5,026 bases of DNA from Oscillospiraceae bacterium (lineage in GTDB: Bacteria; Bacillota_A; Clostridia; Oscillospirales; Oscillospiraceae). The position numbers and the translations under genes are program-made. This document shows, one piece after another, positions 1 to 5,026 of the stretch; positions within the stretch are counted from its first letter, which is position 1, and each line of letters opens with the position of its first letter. Below the pieces are notes generated by a model. The model was given only the letters and a program-made list of their open reading frames with translations, was not told where the DNA came from and did not search any database. The DNA lies in assembly GCA_017550765.1 (NCBI GenBank), contig JAFZOC010000192.1, positions 1 through 5,026 of the forward strand, read 5' to 3'.

Positions 1-716
1 GGATCGGCGAAGCTCGCCTCGTCGATCACGGTGTTGAAGGTGGTGTGGCGGCAGTGGTCGGACCAGTAGGTGTCCAGCACCCGGATCTCGGTGATGCTGG
101 GGTCCCGGCCCTCGGCGCGGAAATGCTCCTGGCAGAAGGCCAGGTCGTCCCCGTCCATGGCCAGGCCCAGCCGGCGGCCCAGGGCGTCCAGCGAAGCACG
201 GTCCAGCTCCCGGAAGCCCGCCAGGATCTCCACGGCGGTGGGCATCTCATAGCGGAGGGCCAGGGTCTCGGGCTTCTCCAGGGCCGCCTCCCGGGCCTCC
301 ACGGGGTTGATGACGTATTTCTTGATCTCCCGGAGCTCCTGCTCGGTGAGCTCTCCGTAGAGGGCGTAGACCTTGGCGGAGCGGATCCACGGCCGCTCCC
401 CCCGGGAGAGGATCTGGATGCACTGGGCGGCGGAGTCCGCCCGCTGGTCGAACTGGCCGGGCAGGTACTCCACGGCGAAGACCGTGGCGCCGTCCACGTC
501 GATGTCCTCCGTGGCCAGGTCCAGCTGGGGCTCGGAGAAGACGGTCCGGATGGCGGACTCGAAGAGCTCCCGGCTCAGACCTTCCGCGTCGTAGCGGTTG
601 AACAGGCGTACGCTTTCGAGGCTCCCGATCCCCAGCAGGGCCCGGACATCGTTCAGCAGGGCCCGGGCCTCCTGGTCCAGGCCGGGCTTCTTTTCCACAA
701 ATACGCGATATACCAT
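1..716 (-). CDS. purL: Phosphoribosylformylglycinamidine synthase, large single-chain type (N-terminal 238 residues, cut by window edge)
   Basis: This is the start of the enzyme that converts FGAR, glutamine and ATP to FGAM (step 4 of purine synthesis, cytoplasmic). My translation from the ATG at 716 reads open to the left edge: 238 codons plus two bases. The first roughly 90 residues (MVYRVFVEKKPGLDQEA...) resemble the PurS-like N-terminal domain. A linker region follows, then the FGAM-synthase signature DTYWSDHCRHTTF at residues 215-227. A PurS-like domain fused ahead of this motif points to the long form of about 1,200-1,300 residues that also carries its own glutaminase domain, rather than the PurS/PurL/PurQ three-subunit form. 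The glutaminase part lies outside the window, so this is inference. The start follows the purD stop codon by one base and has a GGAGGT site at good distance. The family assignment is secure; the truncation is only the window boundary. Confidence 0.95.
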   Translation of the reverse strand, partial: MVYRVFVEKKPGLDQEARALLNDVRALLGIGSLESVRLFNRYDAEGLSRELFESAIRTVFSEPQLDLATEDIDVDGATVFAVEYLPGQFDQRADSAAQCIQILSRGERPWIRSAKVYALYGELTEQELREIKKYVINPVEAREAALEKPETLALRYEMPTAVEILAGFRELDRASLDALGRRLGLAMDGDDLAFCQEHFRAEGRDPSITEIRVLDTYWSDHCRHTTFNTVIDEASFAD

Positions 717-717
717 C

Positions 718-1989
718 TCAGACCTCCGCCTTCGCCCGCAGGGCCCGCTGGCCGATATCGCTGCGGCAGAAGGCATTCTCGAACTTCACCCGGCGGGCCA
801 GGGCGTAGGCGCCCTCGATGGCCGCGGGGAGCGTCTCCGCAACGGCGGTGCAGCCCAGGACCCGGCCGCCGCTGGTGACCAGGCGTCCGTCCTTGCGGGC
901 GGCGCCGGCCACGAAGATCTGGCCCTCCGGCTCCGCGGGCAGCTCGATGGGATAGCCCTTCTCATAGCTGCCGGGGTAACCCCTGGAGGCCAGGATCACG
1001 CAGCAGGCGGCAGCGTCCCGGAACTTGACCTCCACCTCTGCCAGCCGCTCCTCGGTGACGGCCCGCATGATCGTGAAGAGGTCGCTCTCCAGCAGGGGCA
1101 GCACCACCTGGGTCTCCGGGTCGCCGAAGCGGCAGTTGTACTCGATGACCCTGGGGCCGTCCTTGGTGAGCATCAGGCCGAAGTAGAGGCAGCCCTTGAA
1201 GGGCCGGCCCTCGGCCTTCATGGCGGCCACGGTGGGCAGGAAGATCTCCCGCATGCACCTGTCCGCGATCTCGGGCGTGTAATAGGGATTTGGCGCCACG
1301 GTGCCCATGCCGCCGGTGTTGGGGCCCTTGTCCCCGTCGAAGGCGGCCTTGTGGTCCATGGAGGAGACCATGGGGACCAGGGCCTTCCCGTCGGTGAAGG
1401 CCAGGACGGAGACCTCGGGGCCCTCCAGGAACTCCTCGATGACCAGCCGGTCGCCGCTCTTGCCGAACTTGTGGTCCTCCATGCTGGCGCGGACGGCGGC
1501 CTCCGCCTCTTCGCGGCTGCGGGCCACCACCACGCCCTTGCCCAGGGCCAGGCCGTCGGCCTTCACCACGATGGGCAGGGGGGAAGTGCGGACATAGGCC
1601 AGGGCGGGCTCCGACTCGGTGAAGACCTCATAGCGGGCGGTGGGGATGCCGTACTTCTTCATCAGTTCCTTGGCGAAGACCTTGCTGCCCTCGAGCATGG
1701 CGGCTTCGGACCGGGGGCCGAAGCAGGGCACGCCGATCTCCTCCAGGGCGTCCACGCAGCCCAGGACCAGAGGGTCGTCCGGGGTGACCACGGCGTAGTC
1801 GATGTCGTTGGCCTCCGCGAAGGAGACGATGGAGGCGATGTCCTTGGCGCCGATGGGGACGCAGGTGGCGTCGGCGGCGATGCCGCCGTTGCCGGGGAGC
1901 GCGAAGATCTCGTCGATCTCGCCGTTCTCTTTCAGCTTGCGGATGACGGCGTGTTCCCGGCCGCCTCCGCCGATGACCATGACTTTCAT
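718..1989 (-). CDS. purD: Phosphoribosylamine--glycine ligase (GAR synthetase)
   Basis: It joins phosphoribosylamine and glycine with ATP to form GAR, step 2 of the pathway. The 423-residue length is normal for a monofunctional PurD. The N-terminal domain opens with VIGGGGREHA (residues 5-14) and contains VVTPDDPLVLG (67-77) and CFGP (89-92). The ATP-grasp domain shows VVKADGLALGKGVVVA (141-156), EEFLEGPEVSVLAF (185-198), DKGPNTGGMG (220-229) and the metal/ATP-binding segment IEYNCRFGDPETQ (282-294). The C-terminal domain carries ASRGYPGSYEKGYPI (334-348). The Cys at residue 286 stands where many PurD proteins have Ala (IEYNARFGDPE); I take this as lineage variation, not damage. The ATG at 1989 has an AGGAG site 6 nt upstream. 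The gene follows the 105-nt gap after purH, and its stop codon is separated from the purL ATG by one base. Confidence 0.98.
   Translation of the reverse strand: MKVMVIGGGGREHAVIRKLKENGEIDEIFALPGNGGIAADATCVPIGAKDIASIVSFAEANDIDYAVVTPDDPLVLGCVDALEEIGVPCFGPRSEAAMLEGSKVFAKELMKKYGIPTARYEVFTESEPALAYVRTSPLPIVVKADGLALGKGVVVARSREEAEAAVRASMEDHKFGKSGDRLVIEEFLEGPEVSVLAFTDGKALVPMVSSMDHKAAFDGDKGPNTGGMGTVAPNPYYTPEIADRCMREIFLPTVAAMKAEGRPFKGCLYFGLMLTKDGPRVIEYNCRFGDPETQVVLPLLESDLFTIMRAVTEERLAEVEVKFRDAAACCVILASRGYPGSYEKGYPIELPAEPEGQIFVAGAARKDGRLVTSGGRVLGCTAVAETLPAAIEGAYALARRVKFENAFCRSDIGQRALRAKAEV
722..727 (-). promoter_or_regulatory. Shine-Dalgarno site of purL
   Basis: GGAGGT on the minus strand lies 5 nt before the ATG at 716. 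It is inside the last codons of purD, so purL initiation takes place on sequence that purD ribosomes are still translating. This fixes the purL start and supports coupled translation of the two genes. Confidence 0.8.
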
Positions 1990-1995
1990 AGGAAA

Positions 1996-2000
1996 CTCCT
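1996..2000 (-). promoter_or_regulatory. Shine-Dalgarno site of purD
   Basis: AGGAG on the minus strand lies 6 nt before the ATG at 1989, in the context GATGAGGAGTTTCCTATG. It gives purD its own initiation signal, which matters because purD is the one gene here not overlapped by or abutting its upstream neighbour. Confidence 0.75.
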
Positions 2001-2014
2001 CATCTGTGATGATG

Positions 2015-2038
2015 CGGATGGGGCCGACCCCTCATCCG
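2015..2038. repeat. Imperfect stem-loop between purH and purD
   Basis: On the plus strand CGGATGGGG (2015-2023) can pair with CCCC at 2028-2031 and ATCCG at 2034-2038. That gives nine base pairs with a two-base bulge (TC at 2032-2033) and a four-base loop (CCGA). In the mRNA it sits about 25 nt before the purD ATG and 13 nt after the stronger palindrome at 2052-2088. No T-tract follows in the gene direction. The structure was found by eye only; its stability was not computed. Confidence 0.45.
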
Positions 2039-2051
2039 TCGCCTTTCTTTT

Positions 2052-2088
2052 CAACTGTCCAGTCTCCCTGTGGGAGACTGGACAGTTG
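2052..2088. repeat. Perfect 17-bp inverted repeat with 3-nt loop in the purH-purD gap
   Basis: The left arm caactgtccagtctccc (2052-2068) and the right arm gggagactggacagttg (2072-2088) are exact reverse complements around the loop TGT. In the transcript the hairpin starts 6 nt after the purH stop codon. It is followed by AAAAGAAAGG rather than U residues, so it does not fit a Rho-independent terminator in the operon direction; on the plus strand it is followed by CTAAGATC, which is no better. Likely possibilities are a dispersed palindromic (REP- or MITE-like) unit or an RNA hairpin that protects or marks an mRNA end between purH and purD. The perfect pairing is seen directly; the role is inference. 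Confidence 0.85.
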
Positions 2089-2094
2089 CTAAGA

Positions 2095-3273
2095 TCAGTG
2101 GTGGAACAGGCGCATGCCGGTGAAGGCCATCACCATATCGTAGCGGTCGGCGGTGGCGATCACGTGGTCGTCCCGGATGGAGCCGCCGGGCTCGGCGATG
2201 TACTGTACGCCGGACTTGCGGGCCCGCTCCACGTTGTCCCCGAAGGGGAAAAAGGCGTCGGAGCCGCAGGTGACGCCCGACTGGGTGGCGATCCAGGCCT
2301 TCTTTTCCGCGGCGGTGAGGGGCTCGGGCTTCACGGTGAAGACCCGCTCCCACTCGCCCTCCCGCAGGAGGTCCTCATACTCGTCGGAGGTGTAGACGTC
2401 GATGGCGTTGTCCCGGTCCGGGCGGCGGATCCCGGGGACGAACTGCAGCGCCAGCACTTTGGGATGCTGGCGGAGGTACCAGTTGTCCGCCTTGGACCCG
2501 GCGAGGCGGGTGCAGTGGATGCGGCTCTGCTGGCCGGCGCCCACGCCGATGGCCTGGCCGTCCTTCACGTAGCAGACGGAGTTGGACTGGGTGTACTTCA
2601 GGGTGATCAGCGCCACGACCATGTCGATCCTGGCCTGCCGGGGCAGCTCCCTGTTGCGGGTGACGATGTTCTGCAGCAGGCTCTCGTCGATCCGGAAGTC
2701 GTTGTGGCCCTGTTCGAAGCGGATGCCGAAGACGTCCTTGTACTCCTGGGGCGCGGGGACGTAGTTCGGGTCGATCTGGACCACGTTGTAGTTGCCCTTC
2801 TTTTTGGTCCGCAGGATCTCCAGGGCCTCCTCGGTATAGCCGGGGGCGATGATGCCGTCGGAGACCTCGTCTTTCAGATAGCGGGCGGTGGCGGCGTCGC
2901 AGACCTCGCTGAGAGCGGCCCAGTCCCCGTAGGAGCAGAGCCGGTCGGCGCCCCTGGCCCGGATGTAGGCGCAGGCGATGGGCGTCAGCTCCGCGTCCTC
3001 CGGCACGAAGTAGATGCGCCGGTCGACGTCGCTGAGGGGCAGGCCCACGGCGGCCCCCGCCGGGGAGACGTGCTTGAAGGAGGCGGCGGCGGGGAGCCCC
3101 GTGGCCTCCTTCAGCTCCTTCACCAGCTGCCAGGAGTGCAGCGCGTCCAGGAAGTTGATGAAGCCCGGGCGGCCGTTGAGCACCGTGACGGGCAGTACCG
3201 AGCCGTCCGGCATGAAGATGCGGGCGGGCTTCTGGTTGGGATTGCAGCCGTATTTCAGTTGGAGTTCTTTCAT
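2095..3273 (-). CDS. purH: Stand-alone AICAR formyltransferase (PurH-like, no IMP cyclohydrolase domain)
   Basis: It transfers a formyl group from 10-formyltetrahydrofolate to AICAR, giving FAICAR (step 9). The 392 residues cover only the AICAR transformylase half of bifunctional PurH/ATIC; the N-terminal methylglyoxal-synthase-like cyclohydrolase domain of about 200 residues is absent. Visible landmarks are KYGCNPNQKPA (7-17), the catalytic Lys-His pair in SFKHVSPAGAAVG (65-77; K67, H68), RARGADR (105-111), VSDGIIAPGY (137-146), KYTQSNSVCYVKDGQ (226-240), GAGQQSRIHCTRLAGSKAD (245-263), SDAFFPFGDN (338-347) and the C-terminal RLFHH. The ends match the domain boundaries, so the gene looks complete. 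A second in-frame stop follows the first (TGA-TCT-TAG). purO, supplying the missing cyclohydrolase step, lies 4 nt upstream. The symbol purH follows common usage; the protein is monofunctional by domain content. Confidence 0.95.
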   Translation of the reverse strand: MKELQLKYGCNPNQKPARIFMPDGSVLPVTVLNGRPGFINFLDALHSWQLVKELKEATGLPAAASFKHVSPAGAAVGLPLSDVDRRIYFVPEDAELTPIACAYIRARGADRLCSYGDWAALSEVCDAATARYLKDEVSDGIIAPGYTEEALEILRTKKKGNYNVVQIDPNYVPAPQEYKDVFGIRFEQGHNDFRIDESLLQNIVTRNRELPRQARIDMVVALITLKYTQSNSVCYVKDGQAIGVGAGQQSRIHCTRLAGSKADNWYLRQHPKVLALQFVPGIRRPDRDNAIDVYTSDEYEDLLREGEWERVFTVKPEPLTAAEKKAWIATQSGVTCGSDAFFPFGDNVERARKSGVQYIAEPGGSIRDDHVIATADRYDMVMAFTGMRLFHH

Positions 3274-3277
3274 GTCC

Positions 3278-3910
3278 TCAGTCTCCCAGATGTTTATTGA
3301 AGAGCCTCACTTCGCCGTGCACGTTGGCGTAGAGCGAGACCTTGTTGTCGCAGTTCAGGGCCGCCCAGACCTCCTCGGGCTCCGGCATGTCGATCTGCAG
3401 GGGCTCGCCCGCGAAGCTGGGCAGGGGGCTGCCGTCCCCCTGGTAGGTGCTGATGAAATAGCCCTTGCCCTCGTCGCAGCCCTCGTAGTCGTAGGTGCAG
3501 CGGAGGCAGCGGCCGTCCACCCGCTTGAGGATGGACAGGGAGAAGCTGCCGTCGGCATGGCAGATGGCGGAGATGCGGGGGGTCCAGTTGGGCCCGTCGG
3601 GCTCGTACTCCCGGGTGGCCAGAGCCGCGCGGAACTCGCCCATATCCCGGATGGTGTCGGTCTGGTCGCCGTTGGTGACGATCAGGTCCTCCCCCACCTT
3701 CCGCACGGGGTGATAGATGATCAGGCTGGGGTCCACGAGCTTGGAGGGGTCGAAGGCCTCGGTGCGGATGCCGTCTTCCGTGCGGGAGAAGATGCGGTTG
3801 CGGCTGTTGACGCTGCGGCCCATGATGAAGTAGTAGACCCGGTCTTTGCCCACGGCGATGCCGCGGCCGGGATAGCTGTTGTTCCTCAGAAAGTCCAGAA
3901 ATGCTGTCAT
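3278..3910 (-). CDS. purO: IMP cyclohydrolase, PurO type
   Basis: It closes the ring of FAICAR to give IMP, the last step of the pathway. The 210-residue protein fits the PurO family, which was characterised in archaea, has an Ntn-hydrolase-like fold and is unrelated to the cyclohydrolase domain of PurH. Family-like segments are NSYPGRGIAVGKD (11-23), YYFIMGRSVNSRNRIF (26-41), VTNGDQTDTIRDM (78-90), EPDGPNWTPRISA (103-115) and a C-terminal segment with NVHGEVRLFN (196-205). I chose the ATG at 3910, which overlaps the purN stop as ATGA and has an AGGAG 8 nt upstream. A longer in-frame start at 3979 would add 23 low-complexity residues encoded inside purN and lacks a reason to be used. The next gene is the AICAR formyltransferase, so product and substrate pass between adjacent gene products. 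No signal peptide or membrane segment is visible. Confidence 0.93.
   Translation of the reverse strand: MTAFLDFLRNNSYPGRGIAVGKDRVYYFIMGRSVNSRNRIFSRTEDGIRTEAFDPSKLVDPSLIIYHPVRKVGEDLIVTNGDQTDTIRDMGEFRAALATREYEPDGPNWTPRISAICHADGSFSLSILKRVDGRCLRCTYDYEGCDEGKGYFISTYQGDGSPLPSFAGEPLQIDMPEPEEVWAALNCDNKVSLYANVHGEVRLFNKHLGD
3283..3287 (-). promoter_or_regulatory. Probable Shine-Dalgarno site of purH
   Basis: GGGAG on the minus strand lies 9 nt before the ATG at 3273, within the last codons of purO. A second purine run, GAGG, is only 2 nt from the ATG and probably too close to serve. The placement suggests that purO and purH translation are coupled. Confidence 0.55.
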
Positions 3911-4536
3911 GTCCTCGGCTCCTTTTCTTGTCGTATCCGGGCGGAGACCAGCTCCGCCGCCTTTGGCAGCAGGATCCATTCCGCCTGCTCCATCACCCGC
4001 CGCTGCAGGATCTCCGGCGTGTCGCCGGGCAGCACGGGCACGGGCTGCTGGAAGAGGATCTCCCCGCCGTCGGGGATGTCATTCACGAAATGCACGGTGG
4101 CCCCGGTGTACTTGACGCCCCGGGCCAGGGCGGCCTCATGGACCTTCAGCCCGTAGAAGCCCTTGCCGCAGAAAGAGGGGATCAGAGAGGGGTGCACGTT
4201 CAGGATGCGCCTGTCCCAGCGGGCGGTGAAGCCCGCGCTGAGGATGCTGAGGAAGCCCGCCAGGATGAGCAGTTCCACGCCCCGCTCCTCCAGGGCTCCC
4301 TGCAGGGCTCTCTCGAAGCCCTCGGCCCCGCCGCAGGACGCCCGGGTGAGGGTCAGGGCCTCCACCCCGGCCTGTTCCGCCCGGGTGAGGGCATAGGCGC
4401 CGGGCTTGTTGGAGACCACCAGGACGATCTGGCCGCTGTGGAGGTCGCCGCTCTTCTGGGCGTCCAGCAGGGCCTGGAGATTGGTGCCGCCGCCGGAGAC
4501 CAGCACGGCGATCCGGGTCTTGTCCCCGCTCAGCAT
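3907..4536 (-). CDS. purN: Phosphoribosylglycinamide formyltransferase, folate-dependent
   Basis: It formylates GAR to FGAR using 10-formyltetrahydrofolate (step 3). The 209 residues match the usual length of PurN. The phosphate-binding loop is VLVSGGGTNLQAL (11-23). The hydrophobic LAGFLSIL (92-99) precedes the catalytic segment ILNVHPSLIPSF (111-122). By correspondence with the E. coli enzyme (Asn106, His108, Asp144) the active-site residues are N113, H115 and D156, the last in NDIPDGGEI (152-160). All three are present, so the enzyme should be active. The start overlaps the end of purM by 7 nt (ATGCTGA), with GAGAGGA 7 nt upstream. The stop overlaps the purO start as ATGA. The C-terminal tail (RIRQEKEPRT) is charged and probably disordered. 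Confidence 0.97.
   Translation of the reverse strand: MLSGDKTRIAVLVSGGGTNLQALLDAQKSGDLHSGQIVLVVSNKPGAYALTRAEQAGVEALTLTRASCGGAEGFERALQGALEERGVELLILAGFLSILSAGFTARWDRRILNVHPSLIPSFCGKGFYGLKVHEAALARGVKYTGATVHFVNDIPDGGEILFQQPVPVLPGDTPEILQRRVMEQAEWILLPKAAELVSARIRQEKEPRT
3919..3923 (-). promoter_or_regulatory. Shine-Dalgarno site that decides the purO start
   Basis: AGGAG (within AAAAGGAG) on the minus strand lies 8 nt before the ATG at 3910, inside the 3' end of purN. It supports the 210-residue PurO over the 233-residue version starting at 3979. Confidence 0.75.
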
Positions 4537-5026
4537 AGGCGGATCCTCTCGTCCCCGGGGACGATCTCGCCGATGGGATAGGCGGCCACGCCGGCCTCCC
4601 GCAGGGCGGCTAGGGCCTTGTCGGCGCTGTCGGCGGAGACGGCGAGGCTCATGCCCACGCCCATGTTGAAGGTGTTGAACATGTCCCGCTCGGGGATGTC
4701 GCCCAGGCTCTGGATCAGGCCGAAGATGGGCGGGACCTTCACCGCGGCCTTCTCGATCCTGGCACAGAGCCCCTGGGGGATCGAGCGGGGGATGTTCTCA
4801 TAGAAGCCGCCGCCGGTGATGTGGCTGATCCCGTGGATCTCGGCGGCCTCCAGGGCGGCCAGGACGGGCTTGACATAGATGCAGGTGGGCGTCAGCAGCG
4901 CTTCGCCCAGGGGCAGTCCCAGCTCGGGGACGATGCGGCCCAGGTCCGCATGCTCCACGTCGAAGACCTTGCGCACCAGGGAGTAGCCGTTGGAGTGGAT
5001 GCCGCTGGAGGGCAGGGCCAGGACCA
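4530..5026 (-). CDS. purM: Phosphoribosylformylglycinamidine cyclo-ligase (AIR synthetase), C-terminal part, cut by window edge
   Basis: It converts FGAM to AIR with ATP (step 5). The open frame reaches the right edge, so the 5' half is missing: 164 residues are visible out of a usual 340-350. Reading from the edge, the fragment shows SSGIHSNGYSLVRKVF (6-21), LLTPTCIYVK (43-52), the glycine-rich HITGGGFYENIPR (68-80) and MFNTFNMGVGM (115-125). All are typical of the PurM C-terminal domain in the normal order. The GTG at 4976 is an internal valine of the LVRK motif, not a start. The protein ends in RIRLC, and its stop codon lies inside the purN start region (7-nt overlap). No frameshift or lost motif is seen in the visible part. 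Confidence 0.97.
   Translation of the reverse strand, partial: VLALPSSGIHSNGYSLVRKVFDVEHADLGRIVPELGLPLGEALLTPTCIYVKPVLAALEAAEIHGISHITGGGFYENIPRSIPQGLCARIEKAAVKVPPIFGLIQSLGDIPERDMFNTFNMGVGMSLAVSADSADKALAALREAGVAAYPIGEIVPGDERIRLC
4544..4550 (-). promoter_or_regulatory. Shine-Dalgarno site of purN
   Basis: GAGAGGA on the minus strand lies 7 nt before the ATG at 4536, inside the last codons of purM. It supports the 209-residue start and coupling to purM translation. Confidence 0.65.

Noticed and set aside
45..878. Plus-strand open frame of 277 codons over the purL start and purD end
   Set aside because: It is the antisense of well-supported purL and purD coding sequence, with repetitive G/L/V/P-rich translation and no motif.
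2018..2052. Possible internal promoter for purD with a -35-like TTGAAA after the palindrome
   Set aside because: No -10-like TATAAT lies 16-18 nt downstream; that stretch is GC-rich (GGATGAGGGGTCGG). The match is too weak to report as a promoter.
2041..2090. Intrinsic terminator after purH
   Set aside because: The hairpin is strong, but in the gene direction it is followed by AAAAGAAAGG rather than a T-tract, and purD-purL continue the same pathway downstream. The T-rich run lies on the wrong strand and side.
3280..3288. Nine-base match (cagtctccc) between the purH start region and the palindrome at 2052-2088
   Set aside because: It is short, and the bases at the purH start are explained by purO's last codons and a Shine-Dalgarno site. 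Chance is the simplest explanation.
598..3300. A 900-codon open frame on the plus strand antisense to purL, purD and purH
   Set aside because: It is a by-product of GC-rich codon use: the real genes almost never use TTA, CTA or TCA codons in register, so the antisense frame stays open. Its translation is low-complexity (rich in G, A, V, D, L, H) with no recognisable domain, whereas the minus-strand frames are clear enzymes.
3911..3979. Upstream in-frame start that would extend PurO by 23 residues
   Set aside because: The extra residues (MDPAAKGGGAGLRPDTTRKG...) are encoded inside purN and look low-complexity. The ATG at 3910 has a good AGGAG and a typical ATGA overlap, and the PurO family begins near this Met.
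3014..4156. Plus-strand open frame of 380 codons over purH, purO and purN
   Set aside because: It is antisense to three confidently identified genes, has a biased composition and no family motif, and lacks a convincing start site.
4974..4976. GTG at 4976 as a start codon of a 148-residue gene
   Set aside because: The frame stays open to the window edge, and the preceding codons encode the conserved PurM segment SSGIHSNGYSL. The GTG is therefore an internal Val codon.

Overview
The window is a block of a de novo purine nucleotide biosynthesis operon from a GC-rich bacterium. All genes lie on the minus strand, so transcription runs from position 5026 towards position 1. The strong preference for G or C at third codon positions, the Shine-Dalgarno sites ahead of almost every gene, the long single-chain PurL, and the pairing of a PurO-type IMP cyclohydrolase with a stand-alone AICAR formyltransferase together suggest a high-GC member of the Clostridia (Oscillospiraceae/Ruminococcaceae-like, probably gut-associated). 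That assignment is an inference from gene content, not from a marker gene.

In transcription order the window holds: purM (C-terminal half only, cut by the right edge), purN, purO, an AICAR formyltransferase gene (annotated purH but lacking the usual cyclohydrolase domain), purD, and the first 238 codons of purL (cut by the left edge). Junctions are very tight: a 7-nt overlap (purM/purN), a 4-nt ATGA overlap (purN/purO), a 4-nt gap (purO/purH) and a 1-nt gap (purD/purL). This implies one transcript and probable translational coupling. The only real gap is 105 nt between purH and purD (1990-2094). It holds a perfect 17-bp palindrome with a 3-nt loop and a second, imperfect stem, with no T-tract that would make either an intrinsic terminator in the gene direction.

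The encoded enzymes cover step 2 (PurD, GAR synthesis), step 3 (PurN, GAR formylation), step 4 (PurL, FGAM synthesis), step 5 (PurM, AIR synthesis), step 9 (AICAR formylation) and step 10 (PurO, closure of FAICAR to IMP). PurF, the PurE/PurK step, PurC and PurB are not in view and may lie beyond the right edge or elsewhere. No promoter, riboswitch or PurR-type site is visible; any regulation of the operon presumably lies upstream of purM.

I see no novel system here. The points most worth a look are the split, non-PurH final two steps, with an AICAR formyltransferase that looks closer to the animal enzyme than to E. coli PurH, and the palindromic element inside an otherwise gapless operon.
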